A DNA stretch of 64,000 nt, from the NCBI GenBank assembly GCA_964420285.1, contig CAYQTE010000015.1, positions 19,436 through 83,435 on the forward strand. Direction: 5' to 3'. Below, piece after piece: positions 41,903 to 51,100 of the stretch. Every line of letters begins with the position of its first letter. The stretch's first letter is position 1. Under the pieces are notes generated by a model. That model was not told the DNA's origin. It did not search any database and saw only the letters and a program-made list of their open reading frames with translations. The stretch comes from CAYQTE01 sp964420285 (GTDB taxonomy: Bacteria; Planctomycetota; Phycisphaerae; Tepidisphaerales; Tepidisphaeraceae). A program made the translations under genes and the position numbers.

Positions 41903-43894
41903 ATGAAAATGCACGCACTGGCGGCCTTTTGCGCGGCCGCGCTCGCGGCCGCATCGATCGTCCATGCACAGGCCGCGCCGCCCGTTCCGCCTGCCGCGGC
42001 ACGCCAACAATCCGAGTTTCAGACTTCCACCTACACGCCCACGGCCCAGGAATACACGGCGATGAAAGCCAGGCTGGCGGAGTTGAATGCGGCGATTGCC
42101 GACCTGAAGAAATCCGGCGCCAACGCCGATCTGGTCGTCGATGCCGAGTCGTGCGCCTGGCAGGCATACAACATGATCAGCGTGCCCGGCGCGTTTATTG
42201 ATCAGTCCTACGTGGGGAAATGTACCAAGGTCATCAGCGACGGGCTTCGCCGCGCCCAGCAGATCAAGGCGGGCACCGCCGCCTGGCCGCAAATCAGGGG
42301 AGCACAGGTCAATCTCGCTTACCGCTCAAGAGTCGACGGGACGTGCCAGCCGTATCAACTTTCGGTTCCGGCGTCGTACGATCCGTCGAAGCCCACTGCT
42401 TTGTACGTCTATCTGCATGGGCGCAGCCACATCGTTCCTGATCTGGGCGAGGGCTGGGCCGGCGGAAACGACAATGCGGGCGGTCGAGGCGGCGGTGGCG
42501 GCGGCGCCAACTACATCAAGGTCAATGCTTTTGGCCGGGCCAACAACTCCTTCGTTTGGGCCGGCGAGACGGACGTGCTTGAGGTGATCGCATCCCTGCA
42601 GCACCGCTTCAACATCGACCCCAACCGTATTCTGCTGTCAGGGTTCTCCCTGGGCGGCGCGGGAGGCTGGCAGACCGGATTGCATTACCCGGACATGTTC
42701 TGCGGCCTGGAGGTCGATGCGGGCGTCATCGGAAACCGCGTGAATCTGGACGGCCTCGATGCCGTGCAACGTGCCACGACCGCCAATTACGGCATCATGA
42801 TCGACCACGCCATCAATGTGCTCAATGTTCCGCTGGTGGCCTACGCCGGGGCAAACGACGCGCAACTCGCCTCGTCGCAGGCCATTCGCAAGCAACTGAC
42901 CACACTCGGATACACCATTGACCAGACCAGCCAGTACGTGGCCACAGGCAAGGACATCAACGTCCTGTTTCTGGCCAATCCCGGCCAGGGACATTCCCAC
43001 GCCACCGGCGCGACGGCGCAGTTGGTCAATGCCTTTAACGCCCAGAATTTCAAGACGGGCCGCATTGTTCCGGACAATATCAAGTACGTCACTTACACCA
43101 CCCGATACAACCACGATTTCTGGATCACGGTTGACGGGATGAGCGAGGAATTTTCGCGGGCTTACGTGGATGCGCGGCGGGATGCCGCTAAGGCCAATTA
43201 CACCATCAAGACACAAAACGTCTCGCGACTGATTCTCGATGACATGAACGCCGCCCGGAGCATCTCCATCGACGGTGACACAATGGCGGTGACGGCCGCA
43301 CCGAGCATCCACCTGGTGCGGGATGCCAGCGGCGGCCATTGGAAAGCTGTCTCCGGTTTCGATGCGGCCGGTCTGCATAAGCAACACGGCCTGCAAGGTC
43401 CGCTCAATGATGCCTTCATGGATGCGTTTATCTGCGTGAGCCCGACGGGCACGCCATTCAGTGCCTCCAATGAGGCACTGGCCAAGAAAGAACTCGCTCG
43501 ATTCGAAGCCAGTTTCCTGTTCGATTACCTTGGCGACACGCGCACCCGGTCCGACACGGCTGTCACCGACGCTGACATCGCCAATAACAATCTGATCCTG
43601 TTTGGTGATCCGGGCAGCAACACCCTGATCGCCAGGATCCTCGACAAACTGCCCATCAAGTGGACAAAAGACAGCCTGGTGGTCGCCGGCAAAACCTACA
43701 ACACCGCCGATTCCATGCCGGTCATGATCTATCCCAACCCATTGAACCCCAATCGCTACGTGGTCATCAACGCCGGCCTGAGCGCCCCGGGCCGCAGCAG
43801 CGCCGCATACGCCGATTGGGCGGTGCTGAAATCCGGCGCGGTCGTCGCCGGCGGTGTGTTCGACGGAGCGTGGAAGCTGCCGGCGGAGAATTGA
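41903..43894 (+). CDS. Secreted alpha/beta hydrolase (esterase or peptidase-like)
   Basis: The ATG at 41903 follows TTGGAG and gives 663 residues with a cleavable signal peptide (about 1-22). The region ~135-390 is an alpha/beta hydrolase: YVYLHGRSHIVPDLGEG for the oxyanion side, nucleophile S249 in SGFSLGGAGG, and a HSHATG histidine later. The motif suits polysaccharide esterases such as feruloyl or acetyl esterases, or prolyl-oligopeptidase-like enzymes. The C-terminal ~250 residues are an unassigned beta-rich domain. A Gly-rich loop (GGRGGGGGGAN) precedes the catalytic serine. It is last in the DUF1592/DUF1552 operon, 46 bp after it. Confidence 0.78.
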   Translation: MKMHALAAFCAAALAAASIVHAQAAPPVPPAAARQQSEFQTSTYTPTAQEYTAMKARLAELNAAIADLKKSGANADLVVDAESCAWQAYNMISVPGAFIDQSYVGKCTKVISDGLRRAQQIKAGTAAWPQIRGAQVNLAYRSRVDGTCQPYQLSVPASYDPSKPTALYVYLHGRSHIVPDLGEGWAGGNDNAGGRGGGGGGANYIKVNAFGRANNSFVWAGETDVLEVIASLQHRFNIDPNRILLSGFSLGGAGGWQTGLHYPDMFCGLEVDAGVIGNRVNLDGLDAVQRATTANYGIMIDHAINVLNVPLVAYAGANDAQLASSQAIRKQLTTLGYTIDQTSQYVATGKDINVLFLANPGQGHSHATGATAQLVNAFNAQNFKTGRIVPDNIKYVTYTTRYNHDFWITVDGMSEEFSRAYVDARRDAAKANYTIKTQNVSRLILDDMNAARSISIDGDTMAVTAAPSIHLVRDASGGHWKAVSGFDAAGLHKQHGLQGPLNDAFMDAFICVSPTGTPFSASNEALAKKELARFEASFLFDYLGDTRTRSDTAVTDADIANNNLILFGDPGSNTLIARILDKLPIKWTKDSLVVAGKTYNTADSMPVMIYPNPLNPNRYVVINAGLSAPGRSSAAYADWAVLKSGAVVAGGVFDGAWKLPAEN

Positions 43895-44039
43895 ACGCTT
43901 CGATGCAACGCTGGATCTGAGCCGGCGGACGTTGAAATATTTCGCACGGGACTCTTACTGCCCTCTTGAATCGGTTTTGCGATAGACAAGGCGTTTCGCA
44001 CAAGTGCTCTGCTGAATGCAGTGGGAGCTATGCGGGGAT

Positions 44040-44402
44040 TCACCCCGCTCTGGCCAGGACGTGGACCTCCGCGCGGGCGCGGCGCTTGGGATGGACTGTC
44101 ACCTCGACGTCCTGGCCGAGTTGGGTCAGAAAGCGAAACAGCCGGTCAATGGAAAACTCCTTGAGCCTGCCGCGCATCAGATTGGAGACCCGGGCGCGGT
44201 CGGTGGCCAGCCGTTTGGCGGCCTGGGTTTGGCTTAACCCCATCTGCACGATCAGGGCATGAATCTGGAACGCCAACTCGACCTTGGCAAACGCCTCATC
44301 GGCGTCCGGGCGGCCAAGTGTTTTGAAAACATTAACGCCGCCGGCGAAAACACGGACGTCTTTTTTCGACGGGTGACTTATTTTATGGGCCATGTGTTTC
44401 AC
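44040..44402 (-). CDS. HTH antitoxin of a HigBA-type pair
   Basis: The 120-residue protein has an XRE-type HTH in the middle (GLSQTQAAKRLATDRARVSN, LMRGRLKEFSIDRLFRFLTQ), the pattern of HigA2-like antitoxins. Its start overlaps the toxin gene end by about 20 bp, so the toxin is translated first, as in higBA loci. It should neutralise the toxin and repress the operon through the palindrome at 44766-44781. Confidence 0.83.
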   Translation of the reverse strand: MKHMAHKISHPSKKDVRVFAGGVNVFKTLGRPDADEAFAKVELAFQIHALIVQMGLSQTQAAKRLATDRARVSNLMRGRLKEFSIDRLFRFLTQLGQDVEVTVHPKRRARAEVHVLARAG

Positions 44403-44763
44403 GTTTGTGCTCGCAATAATGGGCTGCGGCGACCGCCAGTCTGCGATGGATGAGGTTCACATCGGTCTTGGGTGTTTGGCTTCCCTTTTTTGATTTCTTC
44501 TGGAACACATGCAACACATAAACGACCTCGGCGAACTTCACCGTGTAGACCGCCCGGTACGTTCCGCCCGAATCGGACCGGATGATTTCCAGAACTCCGG
44601 CCCCACCGAATCCTTTGAGCGGCTTGGCGGACGGATGCCGCCGGTTCCGCTGGGCGAAATAGAGGGCGTACCCGATTTCATCCTGCACCGCCTCGGACAG
44701 CCGGCGCAAATCATCACGCGAAGAGCCGATCCATATCACCGGGTTGATCGCGCCGGCCGCCAT
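44383..44763 (-). CDS. HigB/RelE-like toxin (phage Gp49-type)
   Basis: The ATG at 44763 gives 126 residues. The blocks IWIGSSRDDLRRLSEAVQDE, GYALYFAQRNRRHPSAKPLK, GAGVLEIIRSDSGGTYRAVY and VVYVLHVFQKKSKKGSQTPK match the Gp49/HigB mRNA-interferase family. HigB-type toxins cut mRNA at the ribosome. The frame stays open upstream into the repeat element, but only this start agrees with the family N-terminus. The order toxin-antitoxin and the overlap fit. Confidence 0.85.
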   Translation of the reverse strand: MAAGAINPVIWIGSSRDDLRRLSEAVQDEIGYALYFAQRNRRHPSAKPLKGFGGAGVLEIIRSDSGGTYRAVYTVKFAEVVYVLHVFQKKSKKGSQTPKTDVNLIHRRLAVAAAHYCEHKRETHGP

Positions 44764-44765
44764 CC

Positions 44766-44781
44766 GTGCTAATTTTAGCAC
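44766..44781. promoter_or_regulatory. Palindromic operator candidate before the toxin-antitoxin operon
   Basis: GTGCTAATTTTAGCAC has two perfect 7-bp arms (GTGCTAA/TTAGCAC) around TT. It lies only 2 bp upstream of the toxin start codon, where an antitoxin HTH dimer would block transcription or overlap the leader. Confidence 0.65.
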
Positions 44782-44828
44782 AGGCTCCCGATTCGTCAAG
44801 GTCCGGCCCCGCGACCGTCGGGCTGAGA

Positions 44829-45040
44829 GTGCCCGAACTTCCGGGCAACCGCCTCTTCCTCCTCCCCATGTACTCAGGGGGAGGACGGAGGTGGGGGTTC
44901 TTCGCCAGTGGCTCTGCCAGGTCGAAGCCGCGACGAACGCCGCAGCGGTCAACCCCCACCCAACCCTCCCCCTGGGTACAGGGAGAGGGGAATAAAAGCC
45001 GGTCCCGCATGGATTTACACTCGCCCGGAAAATCGGGCGC
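44829..45040 (+). repeat. Miniature inverted-repeat element, copy D (forward)
   Basis: It begins GTGCCCGAACTTCCGGGC and ends GCCCGGAAAATCGGGCGC. It lies upstream of the toxin gene on one side and ends 14 bp before the stop codon of the WD40 gene on the other side. Confidence 0.9.
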
Positions 45041-45054
45041 TCTCGTCGGGCTGG

Positions 45055-47388
45055 TCATCGGGCGTTCGTCGTCAAATGCCTATAGACGTCCAGCCGCTTG
45101 GCCAGCAATGAATTGAGCGCCTTGGCCACATCGCCGCTGGTCATCGGCTGCAACGTGCCGTCCGACGCCAGCGTTGACGACGATTCGACCTCGGCGAAGG
45201 CCTCAATATCTTCGACCGACCAGTCGCTCGGCGAAACATCCCATACTTTGGCGGTCTTGTCCCAACTGGCGGTCAGCAGAAATCGGCCGTCGGGGCTGAA
45301 CGCGACGCGCCGCACGGACAGTTTGTGCAGCATCGGCGGGGCCAGTTCGGTTCCGGTGGCGGCGTCCCAGATGTGCGCAGTGGCATCGTCGCAGGCGGTG
45401 GCCACGAGCGCGCCATCGGGGCTGATCGCGACGTCCAGGACATTATCATCATGTTGCATCGGCGGGCCAAGCGGCTTGCCGGTGGCGGCGTCCCAGACCT
45501 GCGCGGTGTGGTCTGCGCTGGCCGTCGCTATCAGTTTGCCATCGTGGCTGAACACGGCTTGATTGACGGCATCGGCATGGGCAAGAGGCGGCGTAAGCGG
45601 GCGGCAGGTGGCGGCATCCCAGACGCGGGCGGTCTTATCCTGGCTGGCCGTCACGACGCGCTTGCCATCGGGGCTGAACGAGGCGCTGACAACGAAGAAC
45701 GAATGCTGCAGCGGAGGCCCCAGCGGTTTTCCCGTCGCGGAATCCCACAGCCGGGCGGTGTTGTCCGAGCTGGCCGTCAATACGCTTTTCCCGTCCGGGC
45801 TGAACGATATCCAGACAATCGAGCCGTCGTGCGACATCGGCCCGGCAATGGTGTGGCCGGTGGCGGCATCGTAAATACGGGCCGTCTTGTCGTTACCCGC
45901 GGTCGCGATTCTTTTCCCATCCGGACTGAATGCGGCGCAGCGCACGAGGTTCTGGTCGAGCGTGATCGAAAGGCTCTGGCCGGTTGCCGCGTTCCATAGC
46001 CGGGCGGGACCGGAATAGCTGGTTGCGATGACGCTTTTGCCGTCGGGGCTGAAGGCCGCGAACTGAACCTGGTCCGGGAATTTCAGCGGCGGCGTGATCG
46101 CGTTTCCGGTGGCGGAGTCCCAGACGCGGGCGCTGCGGTCCCAACTGGCCGTCACGACCTCTTTCCCGTCCGAGCTGAACGCCGCGAACTCGATGGAATC
46201 ATCGTGCTGCATCGGCGGCGGATACGCCTGCATCGTGTTGAGGTTCCACGCCCGCGCCGCCCCGTCCCAACTGGCGGTGAAAAGCCAATGTCCATCTCGA
46301 GCAAACGCCAGACCGCTTACCGAGTCCGAATGCAAAAGCGGCGGCGAAACCGGCTTGCCGGAACTGGCATCCCACTCCCGCGCGGCGCCATCCTCGCTGG
46401 CCGTCGCCACGCGCTTTCCATCGGGACTGAACAGAACCCGAAGCACCGCGCCACCGTGCGGCAGTGGAGCGCAAATGAGCTTGCCGGTCGAAACCTCCCA
46501 CAGTCGGGCGGTCTTATCGTCACTGGCCGTCGCGATTGACTGCCCATCGGGACTGAAGCACGCGTCAAACACGGCCCCGTCATGGGCCAGCGGCGGCGTG
46601 ACCGGTTGGCCGGTCGAGGCGTCCCAGATGCGGGCGGTCTTGTCGTTGCTCGCGGTTACAACCATCTTTCCATCGGGGCTGAACGCCGCTTTCCAGACGG
46701 CGCGAGCATGTTGCAAGGGCGGGGCGAGCGGCTTTCGGTTGGCCGCACTCCAAAGCCGCGCCGTGTTGTCCTGGCCGTAGGTAAGGATGACGCGCCCGTC
46801 CGGACTGAACGACGCGCCGAGCACCGCGTCGTGATGTTGCAGCGGCAGGCCCACCGTGTTGCCGGTGGTCGCATCCCACACCTGGGCGATCCCGTCCTGA
46901 CTGCCGGCAATCACCTGGGTCCCGTCCGGACTGAATGTCGCACACGTCACCGCCGCCGCTTGTTTCATTGGCGGTGTCAGTGCGGCGCCGCTGGCCACGC
47001 TCCAGATTCGAGCGGACTTATCCTCGCCGGCCGTTACCACCTTCCGGCTGTCCGGACTGAACGCGACGTCCCACACGATATCCGAATGCTGCAACGGCGC
47101 GCACGCAACCTTGCCCGTGGCGATATCCCAGATTTGTGCGGTCTTGTCTTCACCGGCCGTCGCCAGCAGCCGGCCGTCGGGACTGCACGCGACGGCGAGC
47201 ACCTTGCCGCCATGCACGTTACATGTTGTCAGCACCGGCATTTGCCGAATGAGATTGGCCGTTCGATACCGCAAGGCGACGCTCTTGGGATCGCTCTTGA
47301 GAGCAGCGGCCTCAAAGAGCAGGGCGCCGGCAAAATCACCCTGTTGCAAGAGCGCGTCGGCGCGTGACAGATCATCCGGAATCGGCAT
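45055..47388 (-). CDS. WD40-repeat protein, 16 repeats
   Basis: The ATG at 47388 (MPIPDDLSRADALLQQGDF) gives 777 residues; a GTG a few codons upstream is an alternative. After a short TPR-like N-terminal helix pair (about 1-50) there are about 16 WD repeats, each with a GH-like turn, FSPDGK and DKTARIWD-type ends, probably two propellers. A short tail (VEDIEAFAEVESSSTLASDG) follows. No signal peptide or kinase domain is present, although planctomycete WD40 arrays are often fused to Ser/Thr kinases. It probably acts as a scaffold. It follows the GH35-like gene by 56 bp on the same strand. Confidence 0.88.
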   Translation of the reverse strand: MPIPDDLSRADALLQQGDFAGALLFEAAALKSDPKSVALRYRTANLIRQMPVLTTCNVHGGKVLAVACSPDGRLLATAGEDKTAQIWDIATGKVACAPLQHSDIVWDVAFSPDSRKVVTAGEDKSARIWSVASGAALTPPMKQAAAVTCATFSPDGTQVIAGSQDGIAQVWDATTGNTVGLPLQHHDAVLGASFSPDGRVILTYGQDNTARLWSAANRKPLAPPLQHARAVWKAAFSPDGKMVVTASNDKTARIWDASTGQPVTPPLAHDGAVFDACFSPDGQSIATASDDKTARLWEVSTGKLICAPLPHGGAVLRVLFSPDGKRVATASEDGAAREWDASSGKPVSPPLLHSDSVSGLAFARDGHWLFTASWDGAARAWNLNTMQAYPPPMQHDDSIEFAAFSSDGKEVVTASWDRSARVWDSATGNAITPPLKFPDQVQFAAFSPDGKSVIATSYSGPARLWNAATGQSLSITLDQNLVRCAAFSPDGKRIATAGNDKTARIYDAATGHTIAGPMSHDGSIVWISFSPDGKSVLTASSDNTARLWDSATGKPLGPPLQHSFFVVSASFSPDGKRVVTASQDKTARVWDAATCRPLTPPLAHADAVNQAVFSHDGKLIATASADHTAQVWDAATGKPLGPPMQHDDNVLDVAISPDGALVATACDDATAHIWDAATGTELAPPMLHKLSVRRVAFSPDGRFLLTASWDKTAKVWDVSPSDWSVEDIEAFAEVESSSTLASDGTLQPMTSGDVAKALNSLLAKRLDVYRHLTTNAR

Positions 47389-47444
47389 GCCGATATTATT
47401 CACCAATACATGCGCAGTCGAGCCGATCCGGCGGCATTGGTCGC

Positions 47445-49235
47445 TTACTTGTAGCGGTACACCTTCACCCGCTGCAGAGCACGCTCGGCATACGAAAGGT
47501 GTGGTTGCCCATACAGCCGCACGCCAAAACCCGACTGCCCGGTGGCCACGGCGTTGGCCAGATCTCGCCGCAGCGTCGAGTCGTCGCCGGCCAGATACCG
47601 CTGGACGACCCATTTGCCATTCTCGAAGCGGCCGCCTTCCTGTTCGGCCAGCGCCACGAAGTCTGTGTCGGGTGGATCCGTGGAAAACGTGATCTGGACA
47701 TTGTCGCCGGTCATGAGAAACTCGTCGGGGCCGGTCGCGATGATCATCGCATAGCCGGTGAGATCCGGCACGACATCCAGCGACCTGAGCGTTGACCCGC
47801 CCGTGCCGATGGGCACATCCGAAACTGTGCGCTGGCCCCATCCGGCCAGTGTCACGTTGAGCACATAGCCGCCGAGCCTGACTTGCGTTTGGGGATCGTC
47901 CTTGTTCAGCCATACGCCGGCGATCGTGCCGTTGGTCTGGTGTTCCAGCACCATCGGAGCCAGTTGCCCGAGCATCGCATACGCCTGCGGAAGCGGAAGG
48001 TTCTCGATATCGGCGGGAACCTGCGGTCCGGCATCGGTGGCCCGGAACGCGGTCATCCGCTGCAACTCGCCAATACCCATCGACGAATAGCCGATCGCCT
48101 TGTATTGCCCGATCGCGTAGAACGCATTGGCCGCGCCGTGGATGTCTCCGGCGCACTCGGGAATAAACAGCGTGTTGCCCGACCGGCTGTATCGCGCCGC
48201 CAGCTCCGCGAAATTGGGGGCGTAAATGTCCGGACACAGCATATCCAGGTGCGGGGCGCCGGCTCGCCAGATATCATGCATGTGAGCCTGCGGGCCGCCG
48301 CCGGGATAATCGCCCGGCCCCTTGTCGGCCGCAGTGTTGAGCCAGGCGTTCACGAACATCGGTATGGGATACTCGGCCTTACCGGCGGCGGCCACGCGGT
48401 CGACGTATCGCGAATAGTTCCAGCCCATGAAGATCTCGTCGGTTTTGGTTCCCTTCCCGAAAACGTCCTGCCAGGTTCCGGCGGCCTTGAATCCGGCGGC
48501 CTGCCAGATGGCGCGGAATTCCGGAAGCAGATCGTCCTTGTGCTTCTGGAGATAATCCATGAATTCCGCGGGCACGGGTTTGGCGAATGCCTCGTTGGCC
48601 GCCGGCGAGCGGTCGCGAGAATCGCCGAGCAACCCCACTTCGTTCTCGACCTGGGCCATGATCACGCGGTGATTCTTGTCCGTTTCGCGCACGTGCCGCA
48701 TCAATGCGGCAAACGCCTTGGCATCCGCCTGCACATTGTTTTCGCTGAGCGTCGACAGGATTTGCACGCTCTTGCCGTTCTGGATCTGCGCCCTGGGAAA
48801 ACGCTGCTGGTCAGTCTTCACCCATGTGGGTGTGAAGTCCGATTGTCCGTTCTTCCAGCTTCCAAACCACAGCCACACGAGGCGGAGATTGTTCTTATCG
48901 GCGTTTTCGATGGCCGCGTCCGCCAGGTGGAAGTCGTATTTGCCTTCCTGCGGCTCGACCCACGCCCATGCCATGGCGGTCAGCACGGTGTTCAGGTGAA
49001 CGCGATTGGCCAAAATGGGGAAGATGTGTTGCATGTAATCGAGGTCGGACGGGGCGGTGTTCGCCAGTTCGCCCGAGAGCACGAGAAAGGGCTTGCCGTC
49101 CACGATCAACTGCCTCGCAAGGCCCCGCTGTTCCATGTGGGAAGGCGCCTGGGGCGCCGTGGCCGCCGGCGGCGGAACCTGAGAGAATGCCGTTACCGAA
49201 GCCGCCAGTATCGCGCCAATGAATAGTGTTTTCAT
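47445..49235 (-). CDS. Secreted GH35-like beta-galactosidase with C-terminal DUF5597
   Basis: The 596-residue protein has a signal peptide (1-19). The barrel has GH35/GH42-like features: LIVDGKPFLVLSGELAN, AWAWVEPQEGKYDF, acid/base E199 in QVENEVG, and nucleophile candidate E360 in LFIPECAGD. The C-terminal beta-rich region (about 450-570) matches the DUF5597 type often attached to such enzymes. It probably releases beta-galactosyl or related residues from plant-type polysaccharides outside the cytoplasm. It is the second to last gene of the minus-strand glycan block. Confidence 0.85.
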   Translation of the reverse strand: MKTLFIGAILAASVTAFSQVPPPAATAPQAPSHMEQRGLARQLIVDGKPFLVLSGELANTAPSDLDYMQHIFPILANRVHLNTVLTAMAWAWVEPQEGKYDFHLADAAIENADKNNLRLVWLWFGSWKNGQSDFTPTWVKTDQQRFPRAQIQNGKSVQILSTLSENNVQADAKAFAALMRHVRETDKNHRVIMAQVENEVGLLGDSRDRSPAANEAFAKPVPAEFMDYLQKHKDDLLPEFRAIWQAAGFKAAGTWQDVFGKGTKTDEIFMGWNYSRYVDRVAAAGKAEYPIPMFVNAWLNTAADKGPGDYPGGGPQAHMHDIWRAGAPHLDMLCPDIYAPNFAELAARYSRSGNTLFIPECAGDIHGAANAFYAIGQYKAIGYSSMGIGELQRMTAFRATDAGPQVPADIENLPLPQAYAMLGQLAPMVLEHQTNGTIAGVWLNKDDPQTQVRLGGYVLNVTLAGWGQRTVSDVPIGTGGSTLRSLDVVPDLTGYAMIIATGPDEFLMTGDNVQITFSTDPPDTDFVALAEQEGGRFENGKWVVQRYLAGDDSTLRRDLANAVATGQSGFGVRLYGQPHLSYAERALQRVKVYRYK

Positions 49236-49407
49236 GGGGGCAAATGCTAGCCCGCCGCGATGGGGCGATCAATTGTCTTTGCAACGTACATGTTGCGACG
49301 GCGCCCACCATTCGCGCCGCGGGCTGGAATGCAGAGCCACGGCGCGTCCGGCGGAAGTAAGAAGAGATGAACTTTTGCGCCCCAACCGCCTGCCGCACGC
49401 GGGCAAC

Positions 49408-51042
49408 CTACGCGAGCGTGACCTTCAGGGCAATCGCGTAATCGCACGGCTTGGCCGCCGGCATCTGCACTCTCAGGCCGGCCGCTTCCTGCGCCCATTG
49501 CAACGTGCCGGCAAATCCGAGGAGAGCGACGTTCGCGATCTTGCCGGCCTCGGGCTTGGCGGCCGTGCCCAGCGATGTGATCAGCGCTTCCTTGTCCGGC
49601 CAGCCCATCAGGAAGGCGTAGATCGACTTGCCCTTGGCGGTGAAACGCACGTCGCGGGCGGTGAACGGGTTGTTGCCGCTGTCGCGTGAGCCGGCGGATC
49701 GCGTGGCGCCCGGCGAGTTGTCCGGGATCGGCGGCAGGAGTTTGAAGACGCTGGTGTCCCGAATGGTGCCGGCGACGCTGGGGCCTTCGCCGCAGACCAG
49801 CCAGGGTCGCGTGCCGTGAATGCCTTCGCTGTTGATATTCATCCAGGCCGTGATTTCGGAGATGATTGTCATCTCGTTGTCATCCAGCGTGCCATCGGAT
49901 TTCAGCGGGAAATTCAGCAGCAGCGTGCCGTTGCGGCTGACGATGTTAACCAGCAGGTCGATGCACTGTTTGGGCGTGCGGTACTTGGCGTCGCGATTGT
50001 AATGCCAGTCGCCGATGCAGGTGTCGGTCTGAAAGGGATTGGGCCATATGCCCTGGGCGATGCCGCGCTCGAAATCGAGCACGCCGGTGCCAATCTGGCA
50101 ATCCTCGACGCCCTTGCTGGTATAGACCGCCTCGACATTGCCGCCGTGCCACTTGGCGCTCTGGTTGTAGAGATGCGCCACCAGGTTCAGGCCGTATTGT
50201 TCGAAGCGGATTACACCGTCGTGGTACATGAGATCGGGCTGCAATTGGTCGATCAGGTCCTGGAGTCGCAGGAAATACTGACGCTTCCAGGATTCAGGGA
50301 CTTTGCTGACGTCGCCGGCGTCGGGGTTGAGCGCGTGCTTTTCGTGGTAGAGGTCGGCGTATTGGGGATCGTTGCCGTCGTAGGGTACGCCGGCCAGCGG
50401 GCCGGTCTTGTCGCTGCCGAAGCAGGTGGCCATCCATTCATAGCTGGCGTGCAGGTGTTGGCTGACGCCAAAGCGCAGGCCCTGCTTCATCGCCGCATCC
50501 TTGAAGAGCTGCGCGATGTTCTTCTTCGGCCCCGTGGCCACCGCGTTCCAGCGCGGCTGGTATTTGGAATTCCACAAATCGAAATTATCGTGATGCACGC
50601 CCATCGAGACGAAGAACTTCGCCCCGGCCTTTTTGTAGAGTCCCAGCAGGTGGTCCGGGTCGAAGTTCTCGGCCTTCCAGGTGGGGATCACGTCCTTGTA
50701 GCCGAATCTTGACGGGTGGCCGTACGTCTTGACGTGGTAGAGGTTCTGGCGATTGCCCTGGATGTACATGTTGCGGGCGTACCAGTCGCCGGTCTCGGGA
50801 GCCGACTGCGGACCCCAATGCGCCCAGATGCCGAACTTGGCGTCGCGGTACCAGTCGGGGATCTTGTATTCCTGAAGCGATGCTCGCGTCCCCTTAAATG
50901 GGCCGGCCGCGAATTCCGGCATCGCGACGGCCGTCGTGGGCGCCGCTTGTCCGAAAGCTCGCGGCGGGCGCAACTGGGATGCCATGCCCGCCAGAACGCC
51001 GCCGGCGAATGTGCCAATCGCCTCTCGCCGTGTGAGTTTCAT
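49408..51042 (-). CDS. Tat-exported GH29 alpha-L-fucosidase, enzyme 1
   Basis: The ATG at 51042 follows GGAGGC and gives 544 residues with a twin-arginine signal (LTRREAIGTFAGG). GH29 blocks: PDWYRDAKFGIWAHWGPQSA, FVSMGVHHDNFDLWNS, RFGVSQHLH, and the likely nucleophile D275 in LMYHDG. LLLNFPLKSDGTLDD follows. It removes alpha-linked L-fucose from glycans in the periplasm or outside. The catalytic region differs clearly from the other two GH29 proteins in the window, so the three probably have different linkages or substrates. A beta-sandwich C-terminal domain completes it. Confidence 0.92.
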   Translation of the reverse strand: MKLTRREAIGTFAGGVLAGMASQLRPPRAFGQAAPTTAVAMPEFAAGPFKGTRASLQEYKIPDWYRDAKFGIWAHWGPQSAPETGDWYARNMYIQGNRQNLYHVKTYGHPSRFGYKDVIPTWKAENFDPDHLLGLYKKAGAKFFVSMGVHHDNFDLWNSKYQPRWNAVATGPKKNIAQLFKDAAMKQGLRFGVSQHLHASYEWMATCFGSDKTGPLAGVPYDGNDPQYADLYHEKHALNPDAGDVSKVPESWKRQYFLRLQDLIDQLQPDLMYHDGVIRFEQYGLNLVAHLYNQSAKWHGGNVEAVYTSKGVEDCQIGTGVLDFERGIAQGIWPNPFQTDTCIGDWHYNRDAKYRTPKQCIDLLVNIVSRNGTLLLNFPLKSDGTLDDNEMTIISEITAWMNINSEGIHGTRPWLVCGEGPSVAGTIRDTSVFKLLPPIPDNSPGATRSAGSRDSGNNPFTARDVRFTAKGKSIYAFLMGWPDKEALITSLGTAAKPEAGKIANVALLGFAGTLQWAQEAAGLRVQMPAAKPCDYAIALKVTLA

Positions 51043-51100
51043 GGGAGCCTCCGTCCGATCTGGGCCGAAAAAATGCAATCACCCGCGACGCCATTCCGAT

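Noticed and set aside
44033..44049. GCGGGG/CCCCGC hairpin as a terminator between the hydrolase and the antitoxin gene
   Set aside because: It overlaps the antitoxin coding end and lacks a T-tract on either strand.
47389..48237. N-terminal extension of the WD40 frame by ~280 codons
   Set aside because: The extra part overlaps the GH35-like gene out of frame and has no domain; the start at 47388 leaves a normal gap.
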